This document shows positions 8,275 to 18,192 of a stretch of DNA of 64,000 bases, piece after piece. Source of the stretch: Pseudodesulfovibrio sp. JC047. Lineage in GTDB: Bacteria; Desulfobacterota; Desulfovibrionia; Desulfovibrionales; Desulfovibrionaceae. The DNA is taken from positions 97,766 to 161,765 of the forward strand of contig NZ_WUEH01000007.1 in NCBI RefSeq assembly GCF_010468615.1. The letters run 5' to 3'. A program made the translations under genes and the position numbers. Positions within the stretch are counted from its first letter, which is position 1; the number at the start of each line of letters is the position of its first letter. The notes under the pieces are model-generated. The model made no database searches and had not been told where the DNA came from. It saw only the letters and a program-made list of their open reading frames with translations.

Positions 8275-10773
8275 ATGAGTCTTGTGAAGAAAATGTGTAC
8301 AGACAAAGACAACGAATCTGTTGTCGCACAGGGAAACATCGCTTTTGCTGCGGGCTGTGTTCGGGCGGGTATTCATGCTGCTGACGGATACCCCGGAACA
8401 CCGAGTACCGAAGTGATCGACAAGGGATTGTCCCAGGTTCAAGATATGATTACGGTTGGTTGGTCACTCAATGAGGCCACCGCTGTCGGTTCTGGTGTTG
8501 GTCATACCCTGGCAGGCAGTGACTGTGTCGTGACCATGAAGATCCCCGGATTGTTTCAGGCCGCTGACCCGGTCAGTTCGTCGGCCTGTTACACGTTGGA
8601 ACGTGGTTCCCTCGTGTATTACATTGCCAGTGATTACACGCCCAGTTCCACCCAACATTTGATTGATCCCCGGCATTTTCTGAAAAGTTGTTTCATCCCC
8701 ATTTTTGAGCCGCGTAACCATCAGGAACTTCACGAAGCTGCAAAGATCGCCGCTGATTTGGGTCGTCGATTCTCTTCCCCCGTGGCTATCATCGCTTCCG
8801 GCGTGTTGTGTCATTCCGAGGGATTGGTCCAACTCATGGAGAAGGAAACCCGCGAACGGGCCAATGTCCCTGACATCAGCAAGTTCATGACCTTGCCCGG
8901 TGCTGCTCGTGCCAATTATGACAAGGTCGTGACCGAACGGGTTCCTGCCATGATGGAGTATGTCGAGAAATCGTCATTAAACACCCGGAAGAAGGGCAGT
9001 GGCAAGATCGGTATCATTACCCACGGTGTCAACGAGTTGTTTATCGAGGAAGTACAGGCTGATTTTGATGTCGAGCTGGATGTGCTCTCTCTGGGTATCA
9101 CGTATCCGTTGCCCATGGAACGTATTCGCGAATTCTATGAAAGCATTGATGGTGACGTTTATATCTTTGAAGACGGCCAACGGTACTTGCAAGATCAATT
9201 GGAAGCTGCGGGACTGAAAGTCATTGGCAAGACGGTGAATGATCCGTGTACCGAATGGACTCCGGTCCGCATTGCCGAAAGGTTGGGACACGCCATTGAA
9301 ACGCCCTTTACGTCTTCGGTTGCCACGGTTGCCCGTCCGCCAATGATTTGTCCGGGGTGTCCATATCGTCTGTTTGGCGAAATGGTCGGCAAGATGCGTC
9401 AAAAGGGCACGTTGGAAGCCTGTTTCGGTGACATCGGGTGTAACACCCTGCTGCATTTCATGAAGGCTATGGATACCGCGCTGGCAATGGGTGGCAGTGA
9501 AGCCAAGCGGATGGGATATGTCTTGTCCAAACCGGAATCATCCACCAAATGCCTGTCCATTTTAGGTGATGGAACTGAATGTCACAGCGGACTCGACGCC
9601 ACCCGGAATTCCATTTTCCGCAATGTGCCGGGCGTGAAGGTTATTTTGGATAACCGTTGGACCGCCATGACGGGTGGCCAGCCGTCCCCCAACTCGCCGG
9701 TCAACCTCGCCGGTGACGCCAATGTCTTCAGCCTGGAAGAGGTCTTGAAGGCCGAGGGTGCTCAGGTCACGACCGTGAGTGGCTATGATCGCAAGGGATT
9801 GCAAAAGACGCTGAAGGCTGCTTTGGCAAACAGTGAAGATGGGCGTCTGAATACCATTCTGGTTCAGGGTACCTGTATTCGCAAGGTCCCCAAGGATCAG
9901 TTCGGTGGCCAGATGGTTGTCAATGCAGACATCTGCAAGCGGTGTGGAATGTGCCAGATCTGTCCGGGTATCGAAGCGGATGAAGACGGACTGCCTTTCT
10001 TCAACAACCAGTGTTCGACCTGTGGTGGACAGTCTCCTGCCTGCGGCCAGATGTGCCCGGTAGACGCCATTTCAATGATTCGTCCCGACAAAAAGAAAAC
10101 CGAGAAAAAAGCTGCGATTGCACCGGCTCCCGAGAGCATCAAACTGCCGTCTGTTGACGCTGGTAGCTTCCCGGAACGATTGGCTTTGGCTATTCGCGGC
10201 GTTGGCGGACAGGGCAACCTGTTCTTTGGCAGAGTCATGACGCAGTTGGCCAATCTGGCCGGATATGGTGATACCAATATTGTCAAGGGTGAGACCCATG
10301 GTATGGCCCAGCTTGGTGGTCCTGTTATCAGTACCTTTGCCTGCGGTAAGGTGAGCAGCCCCATTTACATGCCTGGCACCGCCGATTGCGTGGTCAGCAT
10401 GGAACGGAGTGAAGTCTTGCGGCCCGGTTTCCCGGATATGCTGCGCAAAGGCGGCACGGTCATCCTTGCGAAAACCGAAGTCCATCCGGCTAAAATGGCC
10501 AAGGATAGCTATCCGAAAGCCGATGATATTCGGTCGGCTTTGGCTGATTACACCGTTGTCGAAGTGGATGTTCTCAAGGCTGCGTTGGATCTTGGTGACG
10601 CGTCTGGCCGCAGTGCCAATGTCGTCATGATTGGCGTCCTGAGTACCATTGCTCCTTTTGATACCTTCCCCGAAGAATTGTGGCTCCAGGCTTTGAAAAA
10701 CGTCAGCCCGAAACCGGCAATCTGGGCTGCGAACTATGCCGCATTCAATGCCGGTCGTTCTTTAAGCAAGTAG
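8275..10773 (+). CDS. iorAB: Indolepyruvate ferredoxin oxidoreductase, alpha and beta fused
   Basis: 832 residues. The N-terminal part is the pyruvate-binding domain (DGYPGTPSTEV). Next comes the thiamine diphosphate half (CPGCPYR, GDIGCNTL, GDGTECHSG). A ferredoxin-like region near 555-605 has CKRCGMCQICP and a second, irregular cysteine set (CSTCGGQSPACGQMCP). A fused IorB-like domain begins at AIRGVGGQGNLFFGR. The enzyme decarboxylates arylpyruvates oxidatively to aryl-acetyl-CoA, reducing ferredoxin. IorA and IorB are separate genes in many organisms. The next gene encodes the ADP-forming acyl-CoA synthetase that would use its product. Confidence 0.92.
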   Translation: MSLVKKMCTDKDNESVVAQGNIAFAAGCVRAGIHAADGYPGTPSTEVIDKGLSQVQDMITVGWSLNEATAVGSGVGHTLAGSDCVVTMKIPGLFQAADPVSSSACYTLERGSLVYYIASDYTPSSTQHLIDPRHFLKSCFIPIFEPRNHQELHEAAKIAADLGRRFSSPVAIIASGVLCHSEGLVQLMEKETRERANVPDISKFMTLPGAARANYDKVVTERVPAMMEYVEKSSLNTRKKGSGKIGIITHGVNELFIEEVQADFDVELDVLSLGITYPLPMERIREFYESIDGDVYIFEDGQRYLQDQLEAAGLKVIGKTVNDPCTEWTPVRIAERLGHAIETPFTSSVATVARPPMICPGCPYRLFGEMVGKMRQKGTLEACFGDIGCNTLLHFMKAMDTALAMGGSEAKRMGYVLSKPESSTKCLSILGDGTECHSGLDATRNSIFRNVPGVKVILDNRWTAMTGGQPSPNSPVNLAGDANVFSLEEVLKAEGAQVTTVSGYDRKGLQKTLKAALANSEDGRLNTILVQGTCIRKVPKDQFGGQMVVNADICKRCGMCQICPGIEADEDGLPFFNNQCSTCGGQSPACGQMCPVDAISMIRPDKKKTEKKAAIAPAPESIKLPSVDAGSFPERLALAIRGVGGQGNLFFGRVMTQLANLAGYGDTNIVKGETHGMAQLGGPVISTFACGKVSSPIYMPGTADCVVSMERSEVLRPGFPDMLRKGGTVILAKTEVHPAKMAKDSYPKADDIRSALADYTVVEVDVLKAALDLGDASGRSANVVMIGVLSTIAPFDTFPEELWLQALKNVSPKPAIWAANYAAFNAGRSLSK

Positions 10774-10810
10774 CTTTAACCTTCATAAAGCACCATTTTC
10801 CCTGTGCCAT

Positions 10811-10842
10811 CCGCACGGCCTGATTACGGTCAGGCTGTGCGG
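10811..10842 (+). other. Intercistronic stem-loop between iorAB and the acyl-CoA synthetase gene
   Basis: CCGCACGGCCTGA pairs with its near-complement around a 6-base loop. No T-run follows, so it is more likely an mRNA-stabilising or processing hairpin than a terminator. Confidence 0.5.
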
Positions 10843-10889
10843 AAACAGGAGAGGTGTATCCAATTTCCGTGAAGAAAAAGAGAAGACAC

Positions 10890-13277
10890 ATGATGAACCG
10901 AGTTGATTTTGACGCCCTGGCCGCACGATTTACGCAGGCCCACGAAGAGGGCCGTGGATTTTTGTACGAGTATGAAGTGTATGATTTCCTATCGCACCTT
11001 GGCGCGGAAACTCCGCCAAAATGCTCGCTGATTCTGAAAGGGATGCAGCCTTCTGACGAAGAAATCATGGCCATTCCCGGTGATCGCGCTGTTTTGAAGA
11101 TCGTTTCACCGACCATTTTGCACAAAACTGAAGTCGGCGGCGTGCGTGTTGTTGAGAAGGAACCCAACAAGGTCCGTTCCGCCATTCGTCGAATGTTGTA
11201 CGAAGTTCCGGAAAATTTTGCGGTGTGGATTGAACACAACCAGCAGGCCGCACCGGATGTGTACAAGGGATTGGTCGGGGAAGCTCTGGTTGCCGCCATT
11301 CGGAATGACCTCAAAGGTGTCTTGCATGTACAATTCATGCCACCGGATTCCAGTGCGTTCGGCAATGAATTGATTGTCGGATTGCGTCGAACTCGCGAAT
11401 TCGGAACGGTTATCAGTGCCGGTCTTGGTGGAACGGATACGGAATTGTACGCCGAACGATTCAGGAAAGGGCAGGCAATTGTCGCCGCTTCAGTGGAAAT
11501 GACTGACGGTCAGGAGTTTTTCGAGCTGTTTAAGAAAACAATTTCTTATCGAAAACTGGCTGGTTTGACTCGTGGACAGCGTCGAATCGTGACCGACGAG
11601 CAGTTGATTGAGTGCTTCAACGCCTTTATTTTGGCCGCCCGGTACTTCTCTCCTGCCAACCCGGATGCGCCATTTGTGATCGACGAATTGGAAATCAATC
11701 CGTTCGCGTTTACTGATTATCTCATGGTGCCGTTGGATGGTCTGTGCAAATTTTCGTTGCCCGGCGCACAGCCTGTTGCCCGGCCCGTCGAAAAGATCAA
11801 GGCCATCACAAATCCGAAAACTATCGGTATCATCGGCGTTTCATCCACTCGCATGAACTTTGGTCGCATCATCATGAACAGCATTTTAGATGCCGGTTAT
11901 GATGCCAAGAAAGTGTATGCCATCAAACCCGGCAGTGATGAAGTGGATGGCGTGCGGTGCGTTCCTGATCTGAAGTCGCTGCCTGAACCTTTGGATTTAT
12001 TTATTGTGGCAGTCGGTGCCCCGCAGGTTCCAGACCTGGTTGATGAGATTCTGGAAGCCAACAATGTCAACGCTGTCATGCTGATTCCCGGCGGTATGGG
12101 CGAGACAGAAGAGAGCAAGGACCGTGCGGTCGAATTGGCGGAAAAGATCAATGGAGCACATGCTTCCGGCACAGGGCCGGTCTTTTTGGGTGGCAATTGC
12201 ATGGGCGTTATCTCGCATCCCGGGCAGTATGATTCCTGGTTTGTTCCTGAAAGCAAGCTGCCAAAAAGTTCTGGGAAAACGTATAAGCGCGCTGCTTTCA
12301 TTTCACAATCAGGTGCGTTTATGGTCACTCGCATGGCCCAATGTCCGGAAATTGAGCCAGCATATTTGATTTCCATGGGCAATCAAAACGATTTGACGCT
12401 TGGTGATATGGCGAACTATTTCAAGAAGAGTGATGATGTGGATGTCATTGCCATTTATGCGGAAGGGTTCAAGAATCTTGACGGACTGGCATTTTGTAAA
12501 GCCATTCGGGACGCTGTTTTGGCCGGAAAGGACGTTGTTTTCTACAAGGCCGGACGCACGCAGGAAGGCAAGAAAGCGACTGCCGGACATACCGCTTCTT
12601 TGGCTGGTGATTACATGGTCTGCGAATCATGCGTCCGTCAGGCCGGAGCTATCGTGGCCCGGAATTTCGCGGAATTCGAAAATCTCATCATGCTTGCACA
12701 GCGGCTGAACAGAAAAGTCGTCCGTGGGAACCGTCTTGGCGCGATTTCCTCTGCGGGTTTTGAAACGGTTGGCATGGCTGATTCCATCCATTCAGATGAT
12801 TTTGATATGCAGTTGGCAACATTGAGTGAGAAGACAACGGAAATACTCAATGAAGTCATTGTCAGGAAACGCCTTGATAAATTGGTGAACGTCCATAATC
12901 CTCTTGATATTAACCCCAGTGCGGATGATGAAGTCCATGCTATCGCGGCGCGTGCATTGTGCGACGATCCCGGTGTGGACGCCGTTGCACTGAGCCTTTT
13001 GCCCATGGCTCCGGCCATGTTCCCGGCATTGGACAATCTTGACAAGCTCGATACCGAAGGGACCATCATTCCGTTGTTGAAGAAATTGTCGCAGGAAACC
13101 GAAACGCCGCTGGTGTGCTGCGTCAATGCCGGATCGTATTACGACAAACTCATTGAGACCATCGGTGAAGCTGACATCCCGGTTTTCAGATCGGCTGACA
13201 GTGCTGTGTCCGCATTGAGTCAATATATTGAAGGCCGTTTGAACGCCGCCCGGATTCGGGCCAGTTCGGAATTGTAA
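10890..13277 (+). CDS. ADP-forming acyl-CoA synthetase (beta-alpha fusion)
   Basis: 795 residues. The first ~240 are an ATP-grasp beta part (RAVLKIVSPTILHKTEVGGV). From ~300 follows the CoA-binding Rossmann part (TIGIIGVSSTRMNFG) and then the ligase part with the phosphorylated histidine in GRTQEGKKATAGHTASLAG. The enzyme turns acyl-CoA plus ADP and phosphate into acid, CoA and ATP. Beside iorAB it should conserve energy from aryl-acetyl-CoA. The order beta-alpha differs from the alpha-beta order of many bacterial single-chain forms. Two adjacent ATGs (10890, 10893) are possible; upstream pairing is weak. Confidence 0.9.
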   Translation: MMNRVDFDALAARFTQAHEEGRGFLYEYEVYDFLSHLGAETPPKCSLILKGMQPSDEEIMAIPGDRAVLKIVSPTILHKTEVGGVRVVEKEPNKVRSAIRRMLYEVPENFAVWIEHNQQAAPDVYKGLVGEALVAAIRNDLKGVLHVQFMPPDSSAFGNELIVGLRRTREFGTVISAGLGGTDTELYAERFRKGQAIVAASVEMTDGQEFFELFKKTISYRKLAGLTRGQRRIVTDEQLIECFNAFILAARYFSPANPDAPFVIDELEINPFAFTDYLMVPLDGLCKFSLPGAQPVARPVEKIKAITNPKTIGIIGVSSTRMNFGRIIMNSILDAGYDAKKVYAIKPGSDEVDGVRCVPDLKSLPEPLDLFIVAVGAPQVPDLVDEILEANNVNAVMLIPGGMGETEESKDRAVELAEKINGAHASGTGPVFLGGNCMGVISHPGQYDSWFVPESKLPKSSGKTYKRAAFISQSGAFMVTRMAQCPEIEPAYLISMGNQNDLTLGDMANYFKKSDDVDVIAIYAEGFKNLDGLAFCKAIRDAVLAGKDVVFYKAGRTQEGKKATAGHTASLAGDYMVCESCVRQAGAIVARNFAEFENLIMLAQRLNRKVVRGNRLGAISSAGFETVGMADSIHSDDFDMQLATLSEKTTEILNEVIVRKRLDKLVNVHNPLDINPSADDEVHAIAARALCDDPGVDAVALSLLPMAPAMFPALDNLDKLDTEGTIIPLLKKLSQETETPLVCCVNAGSYYDKLIETIGEADIPVFRSADSAVSALSQYIEGRLNAARIRASSEL

Positions 13278-13286
13278 ATGAAAAAG

Positions 13287-13320
13287 GTGGGCATCCGGCA
13301 GACGGATGCCCACTTATTTT
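13287..13320 (+). terminator. Rho-independent terminator after the acyl-CoA synthetase gene
   Basis: A perfect 11-bp stem (GTGGGCATCCG and complement, loop GCAGA) is followed by TTATTTT, ten bases after the stop codon. Confidence 0.85.
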
Positions 13321-13439
13321 GAAAAGGACCACCCCGTGCCTGGGGATGAGAAATTTATATCAAGATATCAGGGGGATGACGTACATAAAAAATGAAACAA
13401 ACATGCTGTCTACAACCTTTTAATCTCGAGGAAAAGAGA

Positions 13440-14585
13440 GTGAAAAAAAACAATTCTGGATATTTTGCAATAGCATTTGTTTGGTTTAGTTCTCATTTTG
13501 GAGGAGGATTTGCTTCTGGACGACAGCTTGTTGATTTCTATTTGGCGCATCAATGGACGTCGGTTTTCATGCCGGCCATATCCATGTTCATTATGGGATT
13601 GACCTTGTATTATTCCATGGTCATCGCGGCGAAATTCAATGTTTTTGATTATAGCAAATGGTCGATCAAGGTCTATGGTCGTACCGGAGCTATCATGGCT
13701 CCGGCGTATGAGATCCTTTTTAATGGTGTGCTTGTACTTGCGACAGCGGTTGCTTTTGCCACCGGCGGGTCAACGCTTGAAAAGGCCATTGGAACTCCCT
13801 ATCTACTCAATACCGTCGTCATTGCCGGGGTTATTTTCGTCTTGACCATTTATGGATCGGCTTTGGTCAGAAAGGCGGCGACCGTGATTTCCTTGATTCT
13901 CATCGCCTGTATTTTTATTATCTACCTGCCGAATATCATCTACTTTTTTCCGAAAATCCTGCACAACTTCGCTGCGTTGAAGAGTGGTGCATTTGATACA
14001 GGTGTTCACAGTTCTTTTGTTGACACCCTATGGTGGGGCGTCAAGTACGGCGCGCTGCAATGTTGTGCTGTCGGTGCATACATCGTTCACACGAAAGTCT
14101 GCCCTGACAAATCCTGTCTCAAGAAAGCGGCAATTCTTGGTTTCCTTATCAATACGGGGATTATGTACCTCACCTATTTTGGCATCATGGCTTTTCTCGA
14201 TGAGGGGGTTTTGAAAGAGGCCGTTCCGTCCCTGTTTGTTGTCATGAATGGTGTTGGCGGTACCTGGATGACTGTGCTTATTACGGTGTGCATCGTGGTG
14301 GGAGCCGTTTCAACCGGCGTTGCTCTCGTCTATGGCACGACCAATCGGTTGACCAACTTTTTTGGCCGGAATCTGGATGAGGCGAAACGAGCTGAAAAGC
14401 GTGGATTCCATTCCATCATCGCGTCCATCATTCTTGTCGTCATTTGTTGGTTGGTCGCTCAACTTGGTCTCATTCCTCTCATCGGCAAAGGATACGGCAG
14501 TCTCGGCTGGGTCTCCATGCTCGTGGTGACAGTGCCGGTCGTCCTGAGAGGGCTTGGTCTCTGGAAGTTTTCTACGGAAAAATAA
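13440..14585 (+). CDS. YkvI-like integral membrane transporter
   Basis: About 381 residues with ten or so hydrophobic spans. The opening SSHFGGGFASGRQLVDFY, the glycine-rich unwound first helix and overall layout match the uncharacterised YkvI group of the APC superfamily. A GTG start at 13440 with GAGGAAA upstream is preferred; an ATG at 13392 is an alternative. It lies between the acyl-CoA synthetase and FAD/Fe-S dehydrogenase genes, so it may move their substrate or product. The substrate is unknown. Confidence 0.65.
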   Translation: MKKNNSGYFAIAFVWFSSHFGGGFASGRQLVDFYLAHQWTSVFMPAISMFIMGLTLYYSMVIAAKFNVFDYSKWSIKVYGRTGAIMAPAYEILFNGVLVLATAVAFATGGSTLEKAIGTPYLLNTVVIAGVIFVLTIYGSALVRKAATVISLILIACIFIIYLPNIIYFFPKILHNFAALKSGAFDTGVHSSFVDTLWWGVKYGALQCCAVGAYIVHTKVCPDKSCLKKAAILGFLINTGIMYLTYFGIMAFLDEGVLKEAVPSLFVVMNGVGGTWMTVLITVCIVVGAVSTGVALVYGTTNRLTNFFGRNLDEAKRAEKRGFHSIIASIILVVICWLVAQLGLIPLIGKGYGSLGWVSMLVVTVPVVLRGLGLWKFSTEK

Positions 14586-14601
14586 AGCAAGGAGGTTCCC
14601 A

Positions 14602-17400
14602 TTGCTTACTCTTATACATGAAATGCAGAGTATTTTGTCCAAAGAATGTGTTCACGATAATCCCGCGTTGGTCGATACATACGCCGTTGACGCAAGTTTT
14701 TACAAACCCAAGGCCAAGTTGGTTGTTGACGCACATTCTGTGAATGAAGTGTCACAGATTCTGGATGTGTGTACCCGGCATGATATTGGGGTGACGTTCC
14801 GAGGTTCAGGGACTGCCGTGAGCGGACAGACCTGTGGAGAGGGCGTCATTGTCCGGCTGCATGGATCGGCATGGGATGCCATTCGGGTGTTGGATGAGGG
14901 CAAACAATTCTGGGCTGGATGTGGTGTCATCGGTAGTGATGTCAATGTGGCACTGGCTCCGTTCAAACAGAAAATGGGTGCGGACCCCGCGTCCATTGCT
15001 TCTGCGACCATGGGCGGTATCATTGCCGATAACTCTGCCGGTATGTGTTGCATGGTCGAACAGAACAGCTATCACGCCATCAAGGGAATTCGGATGGTGT
15101 TGGCCGACGGCACCTATCTGGATACCACGGACGAGATGAGTTGTGCCGCCTTTCGGAAGAGTCATGCAAAAACGCTCGAAAAGCTCGGAGCGATGCGCAC
15201 GAAGATTCTGGCAGAACCCGAGGTGGTCGCCCGGATCAAACGGAAGTATTCCATCAAGAATACCATCGGATACATGGTGAATTCCTTTGTGGACCATGAA
15301 GATCCCATGGATATTCTGTTGCATCTCATGGTTGGCTCGGAAGGAACCCTCGGGTTCATTCATGAAGTGCTCATGGACACGATTCCAACTCCACCCGTGC
15401 GGGCGACCGGCCTGATGTTTTTTCCCAGTTTGAAAGATGCGACGGACGCGGTCATCGAGTTGAAGGGAAGCTGCAACGCCGAGGCCGCTGAAGTCATGGA
15501 TTGCATTTCCCTGCGAGCCTTGCAGGACGTCAAGGATGCCCCGTCAATCTTGAAGGAACTTCCTGACGGTGCCTGTGCGGTTCTCATTGAAACAAAAGCA
15601 TGGGATACTGATGGGTTGGAGAAAAATACCAGTGAGATTCTGAAGGCGTTGGGCCATTATCCGGCACTTATTCCCCATGCTTTTACCTCTGAAGACGCGG
15701 AATGCGAACGGTTGTGGAACGTCAGGCGTGGATTGTTTTCCGCCATTGCCAGTTATCGTGAGCCGGACGAGTATGTTTTGACAGAGGATATCAATATCCC
15801 AGTGCCAGAATTGGCCGATGGGTGTGATGCCTTCCAGGAGTTGTTTGATCGATATGGCTACAATGCTGGAATCATGGGGCACGCATTCCATGGGAATTTG
15901 CATTTTTCCATCCCGGTGAAAATCGCGGATGAGGAAGCGGTCAAGCGGCTCGATAATTTCATGATCGATCTGGTTGATCTTATTACCAAACGGTTCGACG
16001 GGTCGCTCAAGGCGGAACACGGAACCGGTCGGGCCATGGCTCCATTTGTCCGCAATGAGTGGGGCGATTTCCTGTTCGAGATCATGTGTGACATCAAGAA
16101 GCTGTTTGACCCCAAGGGAATTTTGAATCCCGGAGTGCTGATCAATGAGGATAAGCAAGCGTATCTTGAAGGACTGAAAAATCCCGTGGCCACCCATCCG
16201 AGTGTGGATATGTGTGTTGAATGCGGTTTTTGCGAATTGGCGTGTCCGTCTCGAAAGATCGCTCTCAGTCCGCGTCAACGGATCACGTTGGCCCGGTCCA
16301 TCGCCAAATTGCGGATGGAAGGGGACACGCAGAAGGCCGATGAGTGGGAGACTATTTTCCATAAATACGGGGCTGATTTGTGCGCTACTGACGGACTGTG
16401 TCAATTGCGGTGCCCATTGGGCGCGGACGTGGCCACAATGGTTCGCGACTATCGGGGCAGAAATGCGTCTGGCAAGGTCATTCGGTTGGCGGACTACGTG
16501 TCCCACCATTTTGGCGGTGTGTTGAAAACAGCGACCATGGCCTTGAACGGCATGTCGTTGGCACAACGTATCATCGGCGACAAGGCTCTCGGGAAAATGG
16601 CGACTTCGGCCCGGTCTTTATCGGGGAACAAACTTCCGCAGTGGAATCCGGCCATGCCAAAAGGCGGCAGCAAGGCCCCGGTACAAACGCGGCCCGATGC
16701 GAACAAGGACTGCGTGGTCTATTTCCCGTCGTGCGCTGTCCGATCCATGGGACCGAGCAAGGGCGATGATTCGGAACCGTTGATGGATGTGACGGTCAAG
16801 CTCTTGAAACGGGCTGGATATCAGGTCATTTTTCCCCAGAATATGTCGAAGTTGTGTTGTGGCAAGGCCATGGAAACCAAAGGCTTGGCCGAACAGGCAG
16901 ACGCCATGTCCGCTGAATTGAATGTGGCGTTGCTCGAAGCGAGTCAGAATGGAAAGTTCATGGTTCTGTGTGACACAAGCCCGTGTTTGGCCCGGATGAA
17001 GAAGACCTTGGATACGCGGATGACCCTGATGGATCCCATCGAATTCGCCATGAAAAATGTGGTCAATCGATTGCATGTCACGAAGTTGCCGCGCACGGTC
17101 GCATTGCATCCGACCTGCACCACGCGAAGCATGGGGTTGGCAGATATGTTTACGGAATTGGCCTCGAAATGCGCGGAAAAGGTGATTGTGCCCAAGGGAA
17201 TCAATTGCTGTGGTTTCGCTGGAGACAAAGGGTTTCATAATCCAGAGTTGAATGCAGCGGCACTGAGCGGATTGCGTGAACAGATTGTCGAATGCGATGA
17301 AGGGTATAGCGTTTCTCGGACCTGTGAAATCGGTCTGACATTGCACGGCGGCAAGAATTATCGGAATATTCTGTATCTTGTCGAGGAAGCGACCCGATAA
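14602..17400 (+). CDS. FAD- and Fe-S-containing 2-hydroxyacid dehydrogenase (GlcD-GlcF type fusion)
   Basis: 932 residues. The PCMH FAD-binding domain comes first (GVTFRGSGTAVSGQT, GSEGTLGFIHE) and then the FAD-oxidase C-terminal domain (HAFHGNLHFSIP, EHGTGRAMAP). Two cysteine clusters follow near 535-600 (CVECGFCELACP, CATDGLCQLRCP), then two CCG domains (KLCCGKAME, INCCGFAGDKGF). It oxidises a 2-hydroxyacid such as D-lactate or an aryl-lactate to the keto acid. The TTG at 14602 has AAGGAGG six bases upstream, so it is chosen over the ATG at 14623. Next to iorAB it may supply arylpyruvates; D-lactate is the alternative. Confidence 0.85.
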   Translation: MLTLIHEMQSILSKECVHDNPALVDTYAVDASFYKPKAKLVVDAHSVNEVSQILDVCTRHDIGVTFRGSGTAVSGQTCGEGVIVRLHGSAWDAIRVLDEGKQFWAGCGVIGSDVNVALAPFKQKMGADPASIASATMGGIIADNSAGMCCMVEQNSYHAIKGIRMVLADGTYLDTTDEMSCAAFRKSHAKTLEKLGAMRTKILAEPEVVARIKRKYSIKNTIGYMVNSFVDHEDPMDILLHLMVGSEGTLGFIHEVLMDTIPTPPVRATGLMFFPSLKDATDAVIELKGSCNAEAAEVMDCISLRALQDVKDAPSILKELPDGACAVLIETKAWDTDGLEKNTSEILKALGHYPALIPHAFTSEDAECERLWNVRRGLFSAIASYREPDEYVLTEDINIPVPELADGCDAFQELFDRYGYNAGIMGHAFHGNLHFSIPVKIADEEAVKRLDNFMIDLVDLITKRFDGSLKAEHGTGRAMAPFVRNEWGDFLFEIMCDIKKLFDPKGILNPGVLINEDKQAYLEGLKNPVATHPSVDMCVECGFCELACPSRKIALSPRQRITLARSIAKLRMEGDTQKADEWETIFHKYGADLCATDGLCQLRCPLGADVATMVRDYRGRNASGKVIRLADYVSHHFGGVLKTATMALNGMSLAQRIIGDKALGKMATSARSLSGNKLPQWNPAMPKGGSKAPVQTRPDANKDCVVYFPSCAVRSMGPSKGDDSEPLMDVTVKLLKRAGYQVIFPQNMSKLCCGKAMETKGLAEQADAMSAELNVALLEASQNGKFMVLCDTSPCLARMKKTLDTRMTLMDPIEFAMKNVVNRLHVTKLPRTVALHPTCTTRSMGLADMFTELASKCAEKVIVPKGINCCGFAGDKGFHNPELNAAALSGLREQIVECDEGYSVSRTCEIGLTLHGGKNYRNILYLVEEATR

Positions 17401-17471
17401 TAGAGACCTTTCGGTCTCGGATGAAATGTTCCCCGTTGTTTGCGTGGGGATCGTCCTTATAGAATGTAATG

Positions 17472-17505
17472 GGAGCCTGCATGGATGTGCAAGCTCCTTT
17501 TTTTT
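17472..17505 (+). terminator. Rho-independent terminator after the FAD/Fe-S dehydrogenase gene
   Basis: GGAGC-C-TGCA pairs with TGCA-A-GCTCC around TGGATG, followed by eight T residues. It may serve both the dehydrogenase gene and, weakly, the convergent fur gene. A smaller hairpin (GAGACC/GGTCTC) lies at 17402-17418. Confidence 0.85.
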
Positions 17506-17517
17506 GATACGGGGATG

Positions 17518-18012
17518 TTACTCGGTATCGTCTTCGGTTGGCGTCAAATCCAGACACATTTTCCCTTTGCACTCGTTGCACAATCCATACAGGACAGTGT
17601 GATATCGAAAGAGCGTGAACCCTTGTTGGCGGGCTGTTTCCTGTTGAATGCACTCAAAATAGGGGTTTTTGATAGGGATGGATCGACCGCAGCGTTCGCA
17701 GATCATCTGGCAACATTGGTCTCCCATTGATTCGTACAGTGTTGTCCCGTCACTGTGGTGAATACAACGGGCTATTCCTGCGTTGTGCAGGTGCTTGATG
17801 GTTCGGTAGACCGTGGATCGACTGACCGTCTCGTCAAGGTCCTGCACTTTTGTCAACAATCCCTCGGGGCTTATCGGATTGTCGTTGCTCATGAAAACCT
17901 TGAAGATGAGCAGCCGCTGTTGCGTGAGTTTCAGACTGTTCCCTGTCAGATATTCCTTGAATGATTTGAGTGCTTCCTGCATTTTCCTGATCTTTTGTGG
18001 GCTGAATGTCAA
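17518..18012 (-). CDS. fur: Fur-family metal-responsive regulator
   Basis: 164 residues. The winged helix (LKLTQQRLLIFKVFM, TVSRSTVYRTIKHLHNAGI) is followed by the dimerisation domain with zinc-site cysteine pairs CERC and CNEC. It is divergent from feoA with a Fur-box-like site in between, which supports an iron-sensing Fur over Zur or PerR. It would repress the iron genes to its right when Fe(II) is plentiful. Confidence 0.88.
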   Translation of the reverse strand: MTFSPQKIRKMQEALKSFKEYLTGNSLKLTQQRLLIFKVFMSNDNPISPEGLLTKVQDLDETVSRSTVYRTIKHLHNAGIARCIHHSDGTTLYESMGDQCCQMICERCGRSIPIKNPYFECIQQETARQQGFTLFRYHTVLYGLCNECKGKMCLDLTPTEDDTE

Positions 18013-18074
18013 AATGAGACCGCTTGTTGACGCGCTATCTCATTCCCGTTGAGTCTACCGTGTGTTTGTCCGAA

Positions 18075-18107
18075 GAAGTTGACACGAAGTTTCAACTTCT
18101 TTTTTTT
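18075..18107 (+). terminator. Terminator-like hairpin in the fur-feoA gap
   Basis: An 8-bp stem (GAAGTTGA/TCAACTTC, loop of 9) is followed by eight T residues on the plus strand. No plus-strand gene ends just before it. It may insulate feoA from upstream transcription or be a leader attenuator. Confidence 0.6.
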
Positions 18108-18138
18108 GTTGACCCGTTGTGCGCCAAAGCATATCACT

Positions 18139-18157
18139 GATACCGAAATTCATTATC
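18139..18157 (+). promoter_or_regulatory. Fur box upstream of feoA
   Basis: This 19-base site matches the classical Fur box GATAATGATAATCATTATC at 15 of 19 positions, with the right half fully conserved. It lies 36 bases before the first feoA, between fur and feoA. Confidence 0.7.
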
Positions 18158-18192
18158 AATTGCAACGCCGAATAATAAAAGAGGGAAAAGCA

